A DNA stretch of 64,000 nucleotides from Methanococcus aeolicus Nankai-3 (GCF_000017185.1 NC_009635.1:932563-996562); one strand, 5' to 3'; counted from the first letter of the stretch, positions 43,288-53,280 are shown. The notes: generated by a model from the sequence alone, not told the origin. A program made the numbers and translations.

Positions 43288-43596
43288 CTACGCTTCGCTC
43301 CGATAGACATATATTAAATCCTCCTCAATAGATTTTTTTAAATAAGGATTTTGTATTGATTTTTTAATTATTAAATCAACCTCAATATTAAGTATTTTTT
43401 CTAAATATTCCTTTAAATCAACTATATCTAAGCCGATAGGTTCATAAAATTCAATTAAAATATCTATATCCGAAGTTTCCTTCTGCTCTCCCCTCACATA
43501 ACTGCCAAATATTCCGATTGTTTTAACTTTATATTTTTCTTTTAGTTCTTTTTTATGTTCTAAAAGTATCTTTTTTATTTCGTTTAATGTTTTCAT
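43288..43596 (-). CDS. MntA-like minimal nucleotidyltransferase antitoxin
   Basis: The 102-residue protein has the nucleotidyltransferase core GSYVRGEQKETSDIDILIEF (31-50), with the catalytic GS and DxD. In MntA/HepT modules the MNT protein AMPylates and silences the HepT RNase. The catalytic residues are intact even though the HepT partner is broken. Its last residues (RSEA) come from the short-hairpin sequence. A GTGAT precedes the ATG. Confidence 0.85.
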   Translation of the reverse strand: MKTLNEIKKILLEHKKELKEKYKVKTIGIFGSYVRGEQKETSDIDILIEFYEPIGLDIVDLKEYLEKILNIEVDLIIKKSIQNPYLKKSIEEDLIYVYRSEA

Positions 43597-43642
43597 ATTA
43601 TATCACTTCGGAGCTCCGATAAATCTCAAATAAAAATATTAA

Positions 43643-44365
43643 TTAAATTTTGTTCCCATAGGTATTTAAATATTCTTTAAGTATAAATGGAAAATCTTTT
43701 GCCTTAACAAATCTAAGCCCCAACCTTTGAGCCCATTTTTCAATACCTTCATCACTTGCAACAACTGCGGCATCGAGCTCCTTGGCAAGTAATAGTACAT
43801 CTAAATCTGGGGCACTATCAAGAGTGCCCGTTCTAAGTGCAGTTCTATATTTATTTCTAAAAGATTTTACTGTTTTTGATAGCACCTCATCAGTATGTTC
43901 TTTATGTGTAGCATTGGTATCGACATTCTTTGTATTTTTTGTATTATCATTTTGATTAGAATTACACCCTTTTATAGATAAATAGGATACTGATGCGGAT
44001 TCATACATTGCATTTTCCCCTATTCTCATACCTTTGTTTATTCTCTCCCGTATATCCCTTATATATTCGTACAACAATTCAGCGGGAAGTTTTATTTCAT
44101 ATCTGTTGGGCGTTTTTTTTACAAGCCATGTATCTACTTTTATTATGGTTTCTTTTGGGCAGTTTTCTCTTTTTAAAAACCCAATTAATTCATCATATAC
44201 ACTAGGATAAGGAATATGGCAAGATATTCCAAGATTAACCCGCGAGTCGGCAATTAAATCAAGCATTATTTTAGTTGATTCCGAAATGCCATCAACCCCA
44301 AGGGAGCTCCTTACTTCTGTATCAGTAATTGCAGTTGTATCTATACAAAATCTTTGTTTTTGCAT
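43643..44365 (-). CDS. HARP: homolog of Aquifex RNase P (UPF0278, PIN domain)
   Basis: The 240-residue protein matches the UPF0278 / RNA ligase partner family, now known as HARP, a minimal protein-only RNase P. PIN-domain acidic residues are visible at D9 and D15 (CIDTTAITDTEVR) and in the C-terminal LDVLLLAKELDAAVVASDEG. The central helical region contains an Asn/Thr-rich insert. Archaea with HARP usually also keep the RNA-based RNase P, and rnp2 is in this window. A GGTGAT precedes the ATG. Confidence 0.83.
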   Translation of the reverse strand: MQKQRFCIDTTAITDTEVRSSLGVDGISESTKIMLDLIADSRVNLGISCHIPYPSVYDELIGFLKRENCPKETIIKVDTWLVKKTPNRYEIKLPAELLYEYIRDIRERINKGMRIGENAMYESASVSYLSIKGCNSNQNDNTKNTKNVDTNATHKEHTDEVLSKTVKSFRNKYRTALRTGTLDSAPDLDVLLLAKELDAAVVASDEGIEKWAQRLGLRFVKAKDFPFILKEYLNTYGNKI

Positions 44366-44412
44366 CTAATCACCATAAAAAGAAATAAAAAATAAAAATA
44401 AGAAATAAAAGC

Positions 44413-44427
44413 AAATCCTACGGATTT
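44413..44427. repeat. Short hairpin at the 3' end of the TmcAL-like gene
   Basis: AAATCC and GGATTT form a 6-bp stem with a TAC loop that contains the stop codon (TAG on the minus strand). Confidence 0.5.
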
Positions 44428-45503
44428 TTTCGAATTCCTAAAATATTTATTTTTGAAGGATAATTCATAATATATTTTGAAATAATATCTTCTTCAATTC
44501 TTGCCTCTAATTTCGATATAATTCGCTCTTTATAGTGTTTTGAAAATCCATATGGTAATTTTTCCTTAATTTCGTCAATTGTGTTAAATGGCCGGTATTG
44601 TTCTAATAAATTTGCCAACTTTTCAGGAACATATTTATTTAATTCATATTCATTTACAGTCTCCAATATTCTATCTTCAAACCGCTTTAAAATAATATCT
44701 TGTATATTATATTTCTTTAAAATATTAATCGTGGTTTCAGGTAACATATCCCCAATATCTTTAAAATTTCCATTAAATATATTTTCTCTTATTTTTGTGC
44801 CCGATATTCCTTCGATTCTTTCTATGAATAAGAATTTTGGATTAAACTTAATATTACTATTATTTTTACTATTCCATTTATTATTAAGCTTATAAATGGT
44901 ATTTGACATTGATGCTATTACATAATTATCTATTTCAAGCTTTTCCCCAAGGAGCTCCCCTGTCTCCATACATTTTATTTTATATGGCTTTACTTTTATA
45001 TGGTTCTTAGCATTTATACAATTTATAACTTTATCCATTGTTTTTTCTGGAATATATCCCCTTGGGATAATTTCTGCACCAATTGTTTGGAACGCCTTTA
45101 TAATACATTGCATATATTGACCAGAACCCATAATTCCCATTGGAGGACCTTCTACCACAATATCGGCACCTGCTTCTATTGCCATTTCTGCCCTAATATA
45201 TCTATTTACAAAATAAGGGATTCCTCTTCCACTTCTTTCAAGCGGTGCAGGTAAAACACTTATAAAAATACCTTGCTCTTTGCCCCTTTTTAAACAATAT
45301 TTATGTCCATTATGAAGCGGATTATATTCTGTAAAATCGGCTACAATTTTTGTTGGTTTTCGGAGCTCCGAGTTTTCGTCTTTTATTTTATCTACTATTT
45401 TCTTAAATTTATCAATATTGGCCCCATCTTCCGAATTTAAATTAGAATTATGGATAATGTCTTTTCTATCTTTTAAAAAATTGATTAATTGAATATCTCC
45501 CAT
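44418..45503 (-). CDS. TmcAL-like nucleotidyltransferase (COG1323)
   Basis: After an N-terminal extension of about 50 residues, the protein shows [15 protein letters not shown] (58-71) with the HxGH nucleotide site. Later come [17 protein letters not shown] and [11 protein letters not shown], the ISxTxIR motif. This is the architecture of tRNA(Met) cytidine acetate ligase and related predicted nucleotidyltransferases; the substrate in archaea is not established. A short hairpin at 44413-44427 supplies the end of the gene (KNP, stop). It has an Asn-rich insert near 205-215. Confidence 0.72.
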   Translation of the reverse strand: MGDIQLINFLKDRKDIIHNSNLNSEDGANIDKFKKIVDKIKDENSELRKPTKIVADFTEYNPLHNGHKYCLKRGKEQGIFISVLPAPLERSGRGIPYFVNRYIRAEMAIEAGADIVVEGPPMGIMGSGQYMQCIIKAFQTIGAEIIPRGYIPEKTMDKVINCINAKNHIKVKPYKIKCMETGELLGEKLEIDNYVIASMSNTIYKLNNKWNSKNNSNIKFNPKFLFIERIEGISGTKIRENIFNGNFKDIGDMLPETTINILKKYNIQDIILKRFEDRILETVNEYELNKYVPEKLANLLEQYRPFNTIDEIKEKLPYGFSKHYKERIISKLEARIEEDIISKYIMNYPSKINILGIRKNP

Positions 45504-45640
45504 AACAACACCGAAAAATAAAATATATTATAGTATTATTGATAATAACATTATTTTTTATTTTATTATCTTATTATCTTATTATTGTATAAGAATATTG
45601 TATATTATTAACATATCCAGTAGTGCAAAATAAATCACTA

Positions 45641-45660
45641 AACCATAATGTTTATATATT
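45641..45660 (+). promoter_or_regulatory. Probable tRNA-Val promoter
   Basis: AACCATAATGTTTATATATT contains a good TATA box at 45651-45658. Start-site-like ATGC follows at 45665. This predicts a leader of about 50-65 nt before the tRNA, unusually long beside the tRNA-Leu gene. Confidence 0.55.
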
Positions 45661-45734
45661 ATGAATGCATTTGTTATGTTGTGGAAGTATCACGGGCAGG
45701 AAAGCTTAGAATACTAAACAAAGTAAATTGCATT

Positions 45735-45808
45735 GGACCCATGGTCTAGTTGGCTATGACATCGCCCTTACAAGGCGAGGGTCGCCGGTTCGAATCCGGC
45801 TGGGTCCA
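45735..45808 (+). tRNA. tRNA-Val (anticodon UAC)
   Basis: The acceptor stem GGACCCA/TGGGTCC, D arm GTC...GAC, anticodon stem TCGCC/GGCGA around CTTACAA (anticodon TAC) and T arm GCCGG-TTCGAAT-CCGGC all pair fully. The discriminator is A, CCA is not encoded, and there is no intron. Confidence 0.97.
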
Positions 45809-45985
45809 TTATTTTTATATGTCATAACATTTATTAATTTAGATATATTATTTTTTATTTTTTTTATTCTCTAGTATTTTCTCGGAGCTCCTACAACCTT
45901 AATTATATTTTTTTATTTGTAATTAAATATATTTATAGTATAAATTACAATAATATCCACAATACACAAAATGAGGATTGATATT

Positions 45986-47437
45986 ATGGGACTAATGGAT
46001 ACAATAACAAATATCTTTAAAAAATCCCCAAAAATACATTATGCCAAATCCAAATCGGTCGATGTTTTTGAATTGAATAAAAATCCACATTATGTCGTGG
46101 CTTCTGTGGAATTAGGAAACACCACAGTTAAATCCATCATAACTGGAACTAATATGGAAACTGGAACAACATATTTAATGGGCAAATGTGTTAAAATGAC
46201 CAGAGATGTGAGGGCACCAAAAAAGGGAGAAGAAGTATTTGGTAAAACGCTATGGGGTGTGGAGCTCACAAAAGAGGCAGTTTCTGACATGGTAACAGAG
46301 GTATTGTTGGGAGCCCTGAAAGATGCAAATTTAAAAATAGAAGATTTACATTTTGTTGTTAGAAGTACGGGCGTTACGGCGGGATTTGCATCTCCTGATG
46401 AAATAACAAATATGATTGTTGCTCTTGCAGATGGTTGTTTAAAGGCAAAAATACCACCTTCAAAGATGGCCCCTGCAATGACTAAAAACCAACTTCCAAA
46501 ACCATTTGATAAATATAGTTTAATGGATAAAATTATATTTGATGGTGCTGTAACGGGCGTAGTTCCTCCAACAGGAAAAGAATGCGTAGCAAATGAAATG
46601 GAAGGAGAATTGGTTACAGCAGGATTAAAAGTTGGAGCAAAATGGACAGAACTTGATTTCAGAAATCCATGTATGAGTATAGATTTTGGAACCACACTTG
46701 CGGGAAGAATTACAAATGATAAGTTGCCTTATGCTAATGTTGTTGGTAATTTATGCGGTTTGGCTGGTGCTGTTGCCGATGCCATTGTAAGGGGGAGCGG
46801 ATTAGTAGATAAAAACAAAGGAGCCGCAATTGACATAATGAAAGAAAAAGGGAAAGTAAATAAAAAAATTGCCGAAAAATATGCCGAAGAAGCTCACAGC
46901 TACATAATTGTATCCGAAGTTCCAGAAAATAGAGATAGATTTGGAACAGTTCCAGTAGTTCCAGAAAGTGCTAAAAAGGCAGGCACAACGCTAATAGGCT
47001 GTGATGTAGGCGAGAATGGAAGCGATATTCCACAATTAGAAGCAATTGGTAAAAGAATTATGGAAGAAAGTAATATTCCAACATTATTATATACACTTGA
47101 TATTGTATCCGCAGATATCACAAAAAGATTAGTGGAGTTAGCACATACAAAAAGATTAGTAAATGAAAAAACAGCAATTGGAATAACTGGTAGAGCTGGT
47201 ATCACTGGAGAAAAACCAAAATTAATAATTGAAAAATTAGGGGAATTAAATATTTGGGATAAGCCAGAAGACCATGTTGTATTTATCGAAGATGGTCTTG
47301 CATTGGGTTCCAGTATAATGGCACGATGTATGAATTGTTTAGGAACTCCGAAAAACCCCGTAGGAGGAAATCGGGGAGATAGATGTATATTGGGAGAAAG
47401 AAGAAAGTGGCAAAAACAGAAAGGAATGATAAAATAA
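45986..47437 (+). CDS. Methanogenesis marker protein 14
   Basis: The 483-residue protein belongs to a family found only in methanogens (marker 14, DUF2114). Nucleotide-binding motifs of an ASKHA-type fold are visible: SVELGNTTVKSIITGT near the N-terminus, SIDFGTTLAG in the middle and GITGRAGITG near the C-terminus. The C-terminus has two cysteines (CMNCLG). A role in maintaining or activating the methanogenesis machinery is inferred from its distribution. I chose ATG 45986, with a GGATTGAT upstream. Confidence 0.85.
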   Translation: MGLMDTITNIFKKSPKIHYAKSKSVDVFELNKNPHYVVASVELGNTTVKSIITGTNMETGTTYLMGKCVKMTRDVRAPKKGEEVFGKTLWGVELTKEAVSDMVTEVLLGALKDANLKIEDLHFVVRSTGVTAGFASPDEITNMIVALADGCLKAKIPPSKMAPAMTKNQLPKPFDKYSLMDKIIFDGAVTGVVPPTGKECVANEMEGELVTAGLKVGAKWTELDFRNPCMSIDFGTTLAGRITNDKLPYANVVGNLCGLAGAVADAIVRGSGLVDKNKGAAIDIMKEKGKVNKKIAEKYAEEAHSYIIVSEVPENRDRFGTVPVVPESAKKAGTTLIGCDVGENGSDIPQLEAIGKRIMEESNIPTLLYTLDIVSADITKRLVELAHTKRLVNEKTAIGITGRAGITGEKPKLIIEKLGELNIWDKPEDHVVFIEDGLALGSSIMARCMNCLGTPKNPVGGNRGDRCILGERRKWQKQKGMIK

Positions 47438-47529
47438 ATAACATAATTATTAAAAAATATTATTAAATTATTTTTTTAATATTTTTACATATATATGTTA
47501 TGGAGCTCCATGACCCCCAACTATTTTTT

Positions 47530-47739
47530 TTAAATATCAACCAGTTCATCTTTAATTTCAATACCTTGCTCTTTGAACCATTCGACATATTTTTATCTGG
47601 TTTGGCAATATGCATAAAAAGCCAACCTACAAGAAATGAAATTACATTATTAAAATCTTTTTCAGAGCCATTTTCAATTTCGGGTATTTTTTATGGTTTT
47701 CACGGTGGGAGCAATTGTATTTTTCCATTTTATTAGCAT
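47530..47739 (-). pseudogene. Decayed hemerythrin-like gene
   Basis: On the minus strand GGCGATATT precedes an ATG at 47739, giving MLIKWKNTIAPTVK, a hemerythrin-like start that soon runs into a stop. In other frames the C-terminal part survives: [15 protein letters not shown], then after a one-base shift [19 protein letters not shown]. The pattern FLxxWLxxHIxxxDKxY is the hemerythrin C-terminal helix with its iron ligands. The middle, with most iron ligands, is deleted. It lies next to rubrerythrin and FprA genes. Confidence 0.65.
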
Positions 47740-47859
47740 AATATCGCCAAAAAATAAATATTTATCCCACATATGAAAAATGAGAGCTTCTAAAAATAAA
47801 AAAAATATCCATAATAAAACAAAATATAAAATTAAACTATAAAAAAATAAAAAAATAAT

Positions 47860-48282
47860 TTATTTGAAGTATCTTTCCAATATTCCTTTTAACATTTTAG
47901 CATGTCTTGCTTCATCTCTACTTGATTCATCAAAGAAATCATGAGCTGGGTCGATATCTAATTCTTTTGCCTTTGTTGCAGCAGCCTTTTTCTCATTGTT
48001 TGCCATACATTCTCCATTGTACATCATTTCAATGTTTTCTTTTAAGTTATCTGAAATTACCCCATTCATTTCAGCAAATTTAGCGGCATGCTCAGCTTCT
48101 TCAAATGCTATTGTTTTCAATACTTCTGCAACTTCTGGGAGACCTTCTCTCTGAGCTTGTCTTGCCATTGCCAAATACATTCCAACTTCTGCACATTCTC
48201 CTTTAAAGTTTGCTTCAACTTCTTTTTCTAAGTCTGTTCCTTTTGTGGTTCCTATTTTGTGTTCGTTTATTAATTCTACCAT
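47860..48282 (-). CDS. Rubrerythrin-like diiron protein (no rubredoxin domain)
   Basis: The 140-residue four-helix protein carries the diiron ligand helices [27 protein letters not shown] and [14 protein letters not shown]. Such proteins reduce hydrogen peroxide in anaerobes. The C-terminal rubredoxin domain of classic rubrerythrin is missing, so an external electron donor is needed. A GGTGAT precedes the ATG. It lies downstream of fprA, another oxygen-defence gene. Confidence 0.9.
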   Translation of the reverse strand: MVELINEHKIGTTKGTDLEKEVEANFKGECAEVGMYLAMARQAQREGLPEVAEVLKTIAFEEAEHAAKFAEMNGVISDNLKENIEMMYNGECMANNEKKAAATKAKELDIDPAHDFFDESSRDEARHAKMLKGILERYFK

Positions 48283-48430
48283 AAAATCACCTTTGTTATC
48301 GTATTGTATATATTTTATATAATTAATTATAATATATTTCGTATTGTGTTTTTATTATTTAATTAGAGAAATAAATACACCCTAAAAATAATAAAGAATA
48401 GATATATTATTCTATAGTTTTATTAGTATA

Positions 48431-49660
48431 TTAATTTTCTGCATCTTTTAATTTTGCTGCCAATCTTTTACCCATATTGTAGCAATTTGTTAATTCATCT
48501 TCATTTGGAACATAATTTAATTCATATTTGTCCAATACTTCAAATCCACATTTCTGTATATCTTCTGCAAGGATTTCTGTTCCTCCCCCTTGTCCTCCTT
48601 TTGAACCAAATACAATAGCTTTTCTTTTCAATCCAGTTCTATTGAATCTTAATCCCTTCAAATAATATACTATATCCCCTAATGATGGATATGGTTCATC
48701 ATTTATTGTAGGAGCTCCGAACAATACTGCCTTACTATCCAATATACTTTTTACAATTTCACTTCTTTCATCACTATGTAAATAATACATTTCTACATCA
48801 ATTCCCCCACTAATAAGACCCTCTGCAAAAGCATGAGCCATTTTTTGGGTAGAATAGTGCATAGTATCATATACTATTGTAGCTTTGTCCTTACATACTC
48901 CTGTTGCAAAGTTTTGGTATGCACCAATTACTTTCATTGGGTCGGTCCATATTTGACCATGTGAAGGAGCAATCATTTTTATTTTTTCCAATAATCCAAG
49001 CTCAATTACTTCATTGAATTTCTTCAATACAAGTTTTGATAATGGAGTAATTAAGTTTGCATAGAATTTTTGGTTGGCATCCATTAATATATTTTCTGGA
49101 ATTTCGTAATCATATCTTTGTGTAAAGCAAAGATGTTGTCCAAATGCATCATTTGAGAATAATATTCCTTCTTCCCCATATAGCGTAAACATACTGTCGG
49201 GCCAGTGTAATAATGGTGCTTCAAGGAATGTTAGCGTTTTTCCACCAATATCGATGCTTTCCAATGATTTAACTACTTTAAATGGTGCATCTTTTAATGA
49301 AGGATAATGGTTTATTAATCCTTCAACTGCTACCTCAGTACAGTAAATAGGCGCTTCTGGGAATTTTTTGTGAATTTCAGGTAATGCTCCGGAATGGTCT
49401 TTTTCAATGTGGTTTTGAACTATCACATCTATTTTAAATTCTTTTCCTTCTTTTTCACAGGCATCTTTTATTCTTCCCCACATTTGAGCTGATGTCCCCG
49501 GATATGTATTATCTATCAATACAGTTTTATCTTCTCCAAATACTATGTATGCATTATAGGTTGTTCCCTTTAATGTATATCCATGGTACATTCTAATGTC
49601 CCAATCCATTACACCTACCCAATATACTCCATCTGCTATTTTAAAAGCGTCTGCTTTCAT
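48431..49660 (-). CDS. fprA: F420H2 oxidase (flavodiiron protein FprA)
   Basis: The 409-residue protein joins a metallo-beta-lactamase diiron domain (NHIEKDHSG at 83-91, [10 protein letters not shown] and FSNDAFGQH after it) to a flavodoxin domain ([25 protein letters not shown]). In methanogens it reduces oxygen to water using F420H2. The diiron ligands are intact. It has its own upstream region of nearly 290 bp and a strong GGTGAT. Confidence 0.93.
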   Translation of the reverse strand: MKADAFKIADGVYWVGVMDWDIRMYHGYTLKGTTYNAYIVFGEDKTVLIDNTYPGTSAQMWGRIKDACEKEGKEFKIDVIVQNHIEKDHSGALPEIHKKFPEAPIYCTEVAVEGLINHYPSLKDAPFKVVKSLESIDIGGKTLTFLEAPLLHWPDSMFTLYGEEGILFSNDAFGQHLCFTQRYDYEIPENILMDANQKFYANLITPLSKLVLKKFNEVIELGLLEKIKMIAPSHGQIWTDPMKVIGAYQNFATGVCKDKATIVYDTMHYSTQKMAHAFAEGLISGGIDVEMYYLHSDERSEIVKSILDSKAVLFGAPTINDEPYPSLGDIVYYLKGLRFNRTGLKRKAIVFGSKGGQGGGTEILAEDIQKCGFEVLDKYELNYVPNEDELTNCYNMGKRLAAKLKDAEN

Positions 49661-49947
49661 TTTATCACCCTTAATTTACATAGATATTATATTTTTAATA
49701 ATATATATATATCTGTAGGTTATACTCATAGGTCAGTTTTCATTTTACGATATAATATGTAGTATTATCGAATATAATAAGTTAACCGTGCGTATTTCGT
49801 CAATTATATTTTTAATTATACGAAATTCGAACGATTTTACAGAACCCCATAATTATTAAAAATAATTTTATTAAATAATATAAAAAATAAAATAGTAATT
49901 TAATAAGATAATAAAACTACATATATTGCAACTACCATATAACTTGT

Positions 49948-50637
49948 TTAAGGTTTAAACTCTATACCATCTTTTCTACAAACACTTTTACACTCAAAAC
50001 ATCGAATACAATCCTTTTGGTCGATATTTTTAGTTAGCTTTATTTGCATTGGGCATTTCCTTTCGCACAACCTACATTTTACACATTTATCATTTAGTTT
50101 TAATTTAAACAGAGATTTTATTGAAAGTATCGATAAAAATGCCCCAACAGGACATATATATTTACAGAAAGCTCGCGGAATAAAAAATGAAACTATTGTA
50201 AATGCCACCAATACTGCCAATGAAATTATATTTCCCGATATTCCCAATTCCGGTAAATAGGCATTATACGGACTTAATCGAATATAAATAAATATTACAA
50301 ATAAAAACAACACCACATATTTTAAATATATTAATTTATTGTGGATGTTTTCTGGGAGCTCCGGAAGTTTTTTTAACTTAAACAATTTAACCCTCAGCAT
50401 ATAGCCGAGCTCGAATAGAAATCCCCATGGACACCACCAGCTACAAAATACTCTTCCAAAAATCAGTGTTAAGACAAGCACTACTATGGATATAACTATA
50501 TAATTTTTTCCAATAGTTCCCGTAGTAATGAATGTATTTACAATTCCTATAAAAATTAAAAAGAAACTGCCCGATAGAATAAATTTTATAAAAAATGCTG
50601 TTTGAGATATTTTTCTTAATATTTGGAGCTTATCCAT
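49948..50637 (-). CDS. Membrane Fe-S protein, NapH/4Fe-4S polyferredoxin-like
   Basis: The 229-residue protein has four to five membrane helices with cysteine pairs at their ends (CSWWCPWGF and CKYICPVGAF) and a C-terminal ferredoxin domain with two cluster sets (CVKCRLCERKCP and CIRCFECKSVCR). Such proteins carry electrons across or along the membrane. It is 55 bp downstream of the DUF166 gene and probably cotranscribed. The partner is unknown. Confidence 0.82.
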   Translation of the reverse strand: MDKLQILRKISQTAFFIKFILSGSFFLIFIGIVNTFITTGTIGKNYIVISIVVLVLTLIFGRVFCSWWCPWGFLFELGYMLRVKLFKLKKLPELPENIHNKLIYLKYVVLFLFVIFIYIRLSPYNAYLPELGISGNIISLAVLVAFTIVSFFIPRAFCKYICPVGAFLSILSIKSLFKLKLNDKCVKCRLCERKCPMQIKLTKNIDQKDCIRCFECKSVCRKDGIEFKP

Positions 50638-50692
50638 AGTTTCACCAAAAATATATTTGAAATGTTAGAGGAATTTATTATAAAAAAATTTA

Positions 50693-51493
50693 TTATAAGG
50701 AGCTCTGCCCGAAAATCCCACATCTACCGCAAAATTTATTTTTACATTTGTATGGCAAAAGTGCTTTCTTTACGGCATCTAATGCAATATATCCTGCTTC
50801 GTGAAGCATGGTATCTTCCAGCTCCTTATCATATTCCATACTTCCCAAACATGGGTAGTTGTGGTGAGCGTTTGCTATCTTGTCCTTTAATTCGTTTATG
50901 ATTTTTCCTTTAATCCTTTTGGACATATAGTGAGTTTCACCACATGGTGCCGATATAATCACCTTAACATCGTCGTCTATTTTATGTCCATCTGATGATT
51001 TAATTTCAACCTGTGGAAATCCTATTTTAAAGTAATTTATAAACTCATTTAAAACTTTTCTATTATGTCTCTTTTTTAAAGCACAAAATGGCTTTGGATT
51101 TTCAAAATCCATTCCATTCTTTTCACACATTTCTTTTAAGCTGTTTCTCATAGCTATTGATAAATCAGATGGTGTTTCTGATGGCACAATTAACAATTTG
51201 TAATTTTTTTCCGCAAGCATGTTTGGGAGCTCATACAATAAATCCTCATGAAGTTGGGCAACTGCCACATCACCCTCCGGGAGCTCCGGTATGTAATCGG
51301 AAGCATCCTCTATAAATTCATCATCATCAATAGCGTCCAAAACCACAGCCTTTACATCGTCTTTATACGACCAATCCCCTCGACAGTTATAACAATCCTC
51401 ACAGATTCTACAAAAATCTGGTTCATTCAGTAGATTTTTATAAAATTTCTCCATTCTCTGGTTTCCTTTGTGGTATATAAATGTAGCTTTCAT
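50693..51493 (-). CDS. DUF166 family protein
   Basis: The 266-residue protein matches DUF166, an archaeal family sometimes labelled thymidylate synthase-like without proof. It has cysteine clusters at both ends: CRICEDCYNC near residue 28 and CKNKFCGRCGIFG at the C-terminus, which may bind a metal cluster. The start at 51493 follows GGTGAT directly; the longer open frame includes that site. The upstream region shares an element with acr3. Confidence 0.8.
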   Translation of the reverse strand: MKATFIYHKGNQRMEKFYKNLLNEPDFCRICEDCYNCRGDWSYKDDVKAVVLDAIDDDEFIEDASDYIPELPEGDVAVAQLHEDLLYELPNMLAEKNYKLLIVPSETPSDLSIAMRNSLKEMCEKNGMDFENPKPFCALKKRHNRKVLNEFINYFKIGFPQVEIKSSDGHKIDDDVKVIISAPCGETHYMSKRIKGKIINELKDKIANAHHNYPCLGSMEYDKELEDTMLHEAGYIALDAVKKALLPYKCKNKFCGRCGIFGQSSL

Positions 51494-51590
51494 AATATCA
51501 CCTAACAAGTGAGTGAGCTACAAAACCCACAGGATTTAGCTCAAATCACTTTAAAAAAGTTATTTTATATATTTTAATGAGCGTTCAATA

Positions 51591-51640
51591 CATAAAAACA
51601 TTTTTGACTACCGTTTTAAAAAATAGGACATAATTTTTAT
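51591..51640 (-). promoter_or_regulatory. Shared upstream element, copy 1
   Basis: On the minus strand GGTAGTCAAAAATGTTTTTATG is preceded by ATTATGTCCTATTTTTTAAA. Both parts recur upstream of acr3 (53281-53330), and the GTCAAAAAT core recurs upstream of the gene at 59745. It could be a BRE/TATA region or an operator shared by redox genes. Confidence 0.4.
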
Positions 51641-51691
51641 TAAAAAATTTGTAATTTTTATTATTCTTATTGTTTTTATTAAATTTTTGGA

Positions 51692-52072
51692 TTATTTTAA
51701 ATTGTTGGCGAGCTCCCTTACCTTGCCCTCAATCTCATCTCTTACATTCCTATAAAATTCAATGTCTTTATCTGCTGGGTCTTCAATATTCCATGCGATG
51801 TGTTTTTTAGCTGGAACAAAAGGGCAGGCACCTAAACATCCCATTGTAACAACAACATCAAAATTTCCAACCTCTCTAACAACCTCGTTTATTGTTTGAG
51901 GCTTTTGTTTTGCGTTTAAATTTTTTTCATTTAAAACTTCAATAACTTTTTCATCAACAACATCGGTTTTTTCTAACCCTGCACTATATGCATTTAGTCC
52001 ATATTTATTTCCAAATGCTTCTGCCATTATACTTCTCCTTTTATTGTGTATGCAAACAAACAGAACCTTCAT
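51692..52072 (-). CDS. arsC: Arsenate reductase (low-molecular-weight phosphatase type)
   Basis: The 126-residue protein has the P-loop CIHNKRRS at 7-14 with its catalytic cysteine and arginine, the resolving cysteines in MGCLGACPF, and the acid in EDPADKD. It reduces arsenate to arsenite, which the pump encoded just upstream then exports. The ribosome binding site GGAGGT is the best in the window. Confidence 0.92.
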   Translation of the reverse strand: MKVLFVCIHNKRRSIMAEAFGNKYGLNAYSAGLEKTDVVDEKVIEVLNEKNLNAKQKPQTINEVVREVGNFDVVVTMGCLGACPFVPAKKHIAWNIEDPADKDIEFYRNVRDEIEGKVRELANNLK

Positions 52073-52121
52073 ATTTTACCTCCGGAGCCAAATGGCACCA
52101 AAATAATATAAATAATATTTT

Positions 52122-53156
52122 TTACCATTTTGTCTTATTTGCAATCCAGACAAGTGTTAACATTAACGGAACCTCTACAAGAACACCAACAACCGTTGCA
52201 AGTGCAGCTCCACTGTTGAGCCCAAATAATGTTATCGCAACTGCAACTGCAAGCTCAAAGAAGTTACTAGCTCCAATAAGTGCTGATGGAGCAGAGATAT
52301 TGTGCGGTAAATTCCACTTTTTTGTCCAGTAATATGCCAAACCAAATACAAAGAATGTTTGTATTATTAAAGGTATAGATATCAACAATATATACAAAGG
52401 ATTGGTTAATATTATTCCCCCCTGGAATGAGAATAAAAGCATCAAAGTCATCAATAAGCTTAATATTGAAGCCTTGTTTAAACTTGGTATAAATGTTTTT
52501 TCAAACCATTTTTGTCCCTTATGTGCCAGTAAGTACTTCCTTGATAGATATCCAAAAATCAACGGTATAACTACATACAGGAATACTGAAAGAAACAATG
52601 TATCATAAGGAATAGGAATGTTGCTTATTCCCATTAAAAACCCAACTATTGGGACAAATGCAATGAGTATTATTAAATCATTTGTGGCTACCTGCACTAA
52701 TGTATATAAAGGGTCCCCATCAGTCAGATAACTCCAAACAAACACCATGGCAGTACATGGTGCCACTCCCAAAAGTATTGCCCCAGCAACATATTCCTTA
52801 GCCAATTCCAATGGAATAAAACCAAATTTTGAAAAAATCGTTATTAAAAATAATGACGCAAATATATACATTGTGAATGGTTTTATTAACCAATTTATGG
52901 CCCAGGTTATCGTCATTCCTTTAATATAATTCTTTTTTACCATCTCCACAGCCCTAAAATCAATCTTTACCATCATTGGATAAATCATTGCCCATATTAA
53001 TACTGCTATCGGAATGTTAACATTGGCTATCGTAAATTTTGAGAGTGTTTGAGGAATTATTGACAAATAATTGCCTATTAGAATCCCTGCGATTATACAC
53101 AATGCCACCCATATTGAAAGATACTTTTCAAAAAACCCTAGTCCTTTTTTACCCAT
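52122..53156 (-). CDS. acr3: Arsenite efflux transporter, ACR3 family
   Basis: The 344-residue protein has ten predicted membrane helices. The family signature is GVAPCTAMVFVWSYLTDGDP, with the conserved cysteine and a later conserved SNFFELAVAVAI segment. It exports arsenite. arsC begins 50 bp downstream, forming a two-gene arsenic operon. No ArsR-type regulator is encoded nearby. Confidence 0.94.
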   Translation of the reverse strand: MGKKGLGFFEKYLSIWVALCIIAGILIGNYLSIIPQTLSKFTIANVNIPIAVLIWAMIYPMMVKIDFRAVEMVKKNYIKGMTITWAINWLIKPFTMYIFASLFLITIFSKFGFIPLELAKEYVAGAILLGVAPCTAMVFVWSYLTDGDPLYTLVQVATNDLIILIAFVPIVGFLMGISNIPIPYDTLFLSVFLYVVIPLIFGYLSRKYLLAHKGQKWFEKTFIPSLNKASILSLLMTLMLLFSFQGGIILTNPLYILLISIPLIIQTFFVFGLAYYWTKKWNLPHNISAPSALIGASNFFELAVAVAITLFGLNSGAALATVVGVLVEVPLMLTLVWIANKTKW

Positions 53157-53190
53157 ATTATCACCACATTTTAAAAAAAATGTAGATATT

Positions 53191-53212
53191 ATTATATTTA
53201 TACTTTTCGATT
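53191..53212 (-). promoter_or_regulatory. acr3-arsC promoter
   Basis: Read on the minus strand, TCGAAAAGTATAAATATAAT is a good BRE/TATA about 45 bp before the acr3 ATG. Confidence 0.6.
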
Positions 53213-53280
53213 AATTAATAAATTGAAATATATTTTAAAAATATCTAAATTTATAAATTAAATGGGAGTATATCTACAAC

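Noticed and set aside
46090-46695. 201-codon minus-strand open frame
   Set aside because: It is opposite methanogenesis marker 14, whose conserved motifs show which strand is coding.
47500-47736. 78-codon plus-strand open frame
   Set aside because: It has no binding site, and the minus strand carries recognisable hemerythrin remnants.
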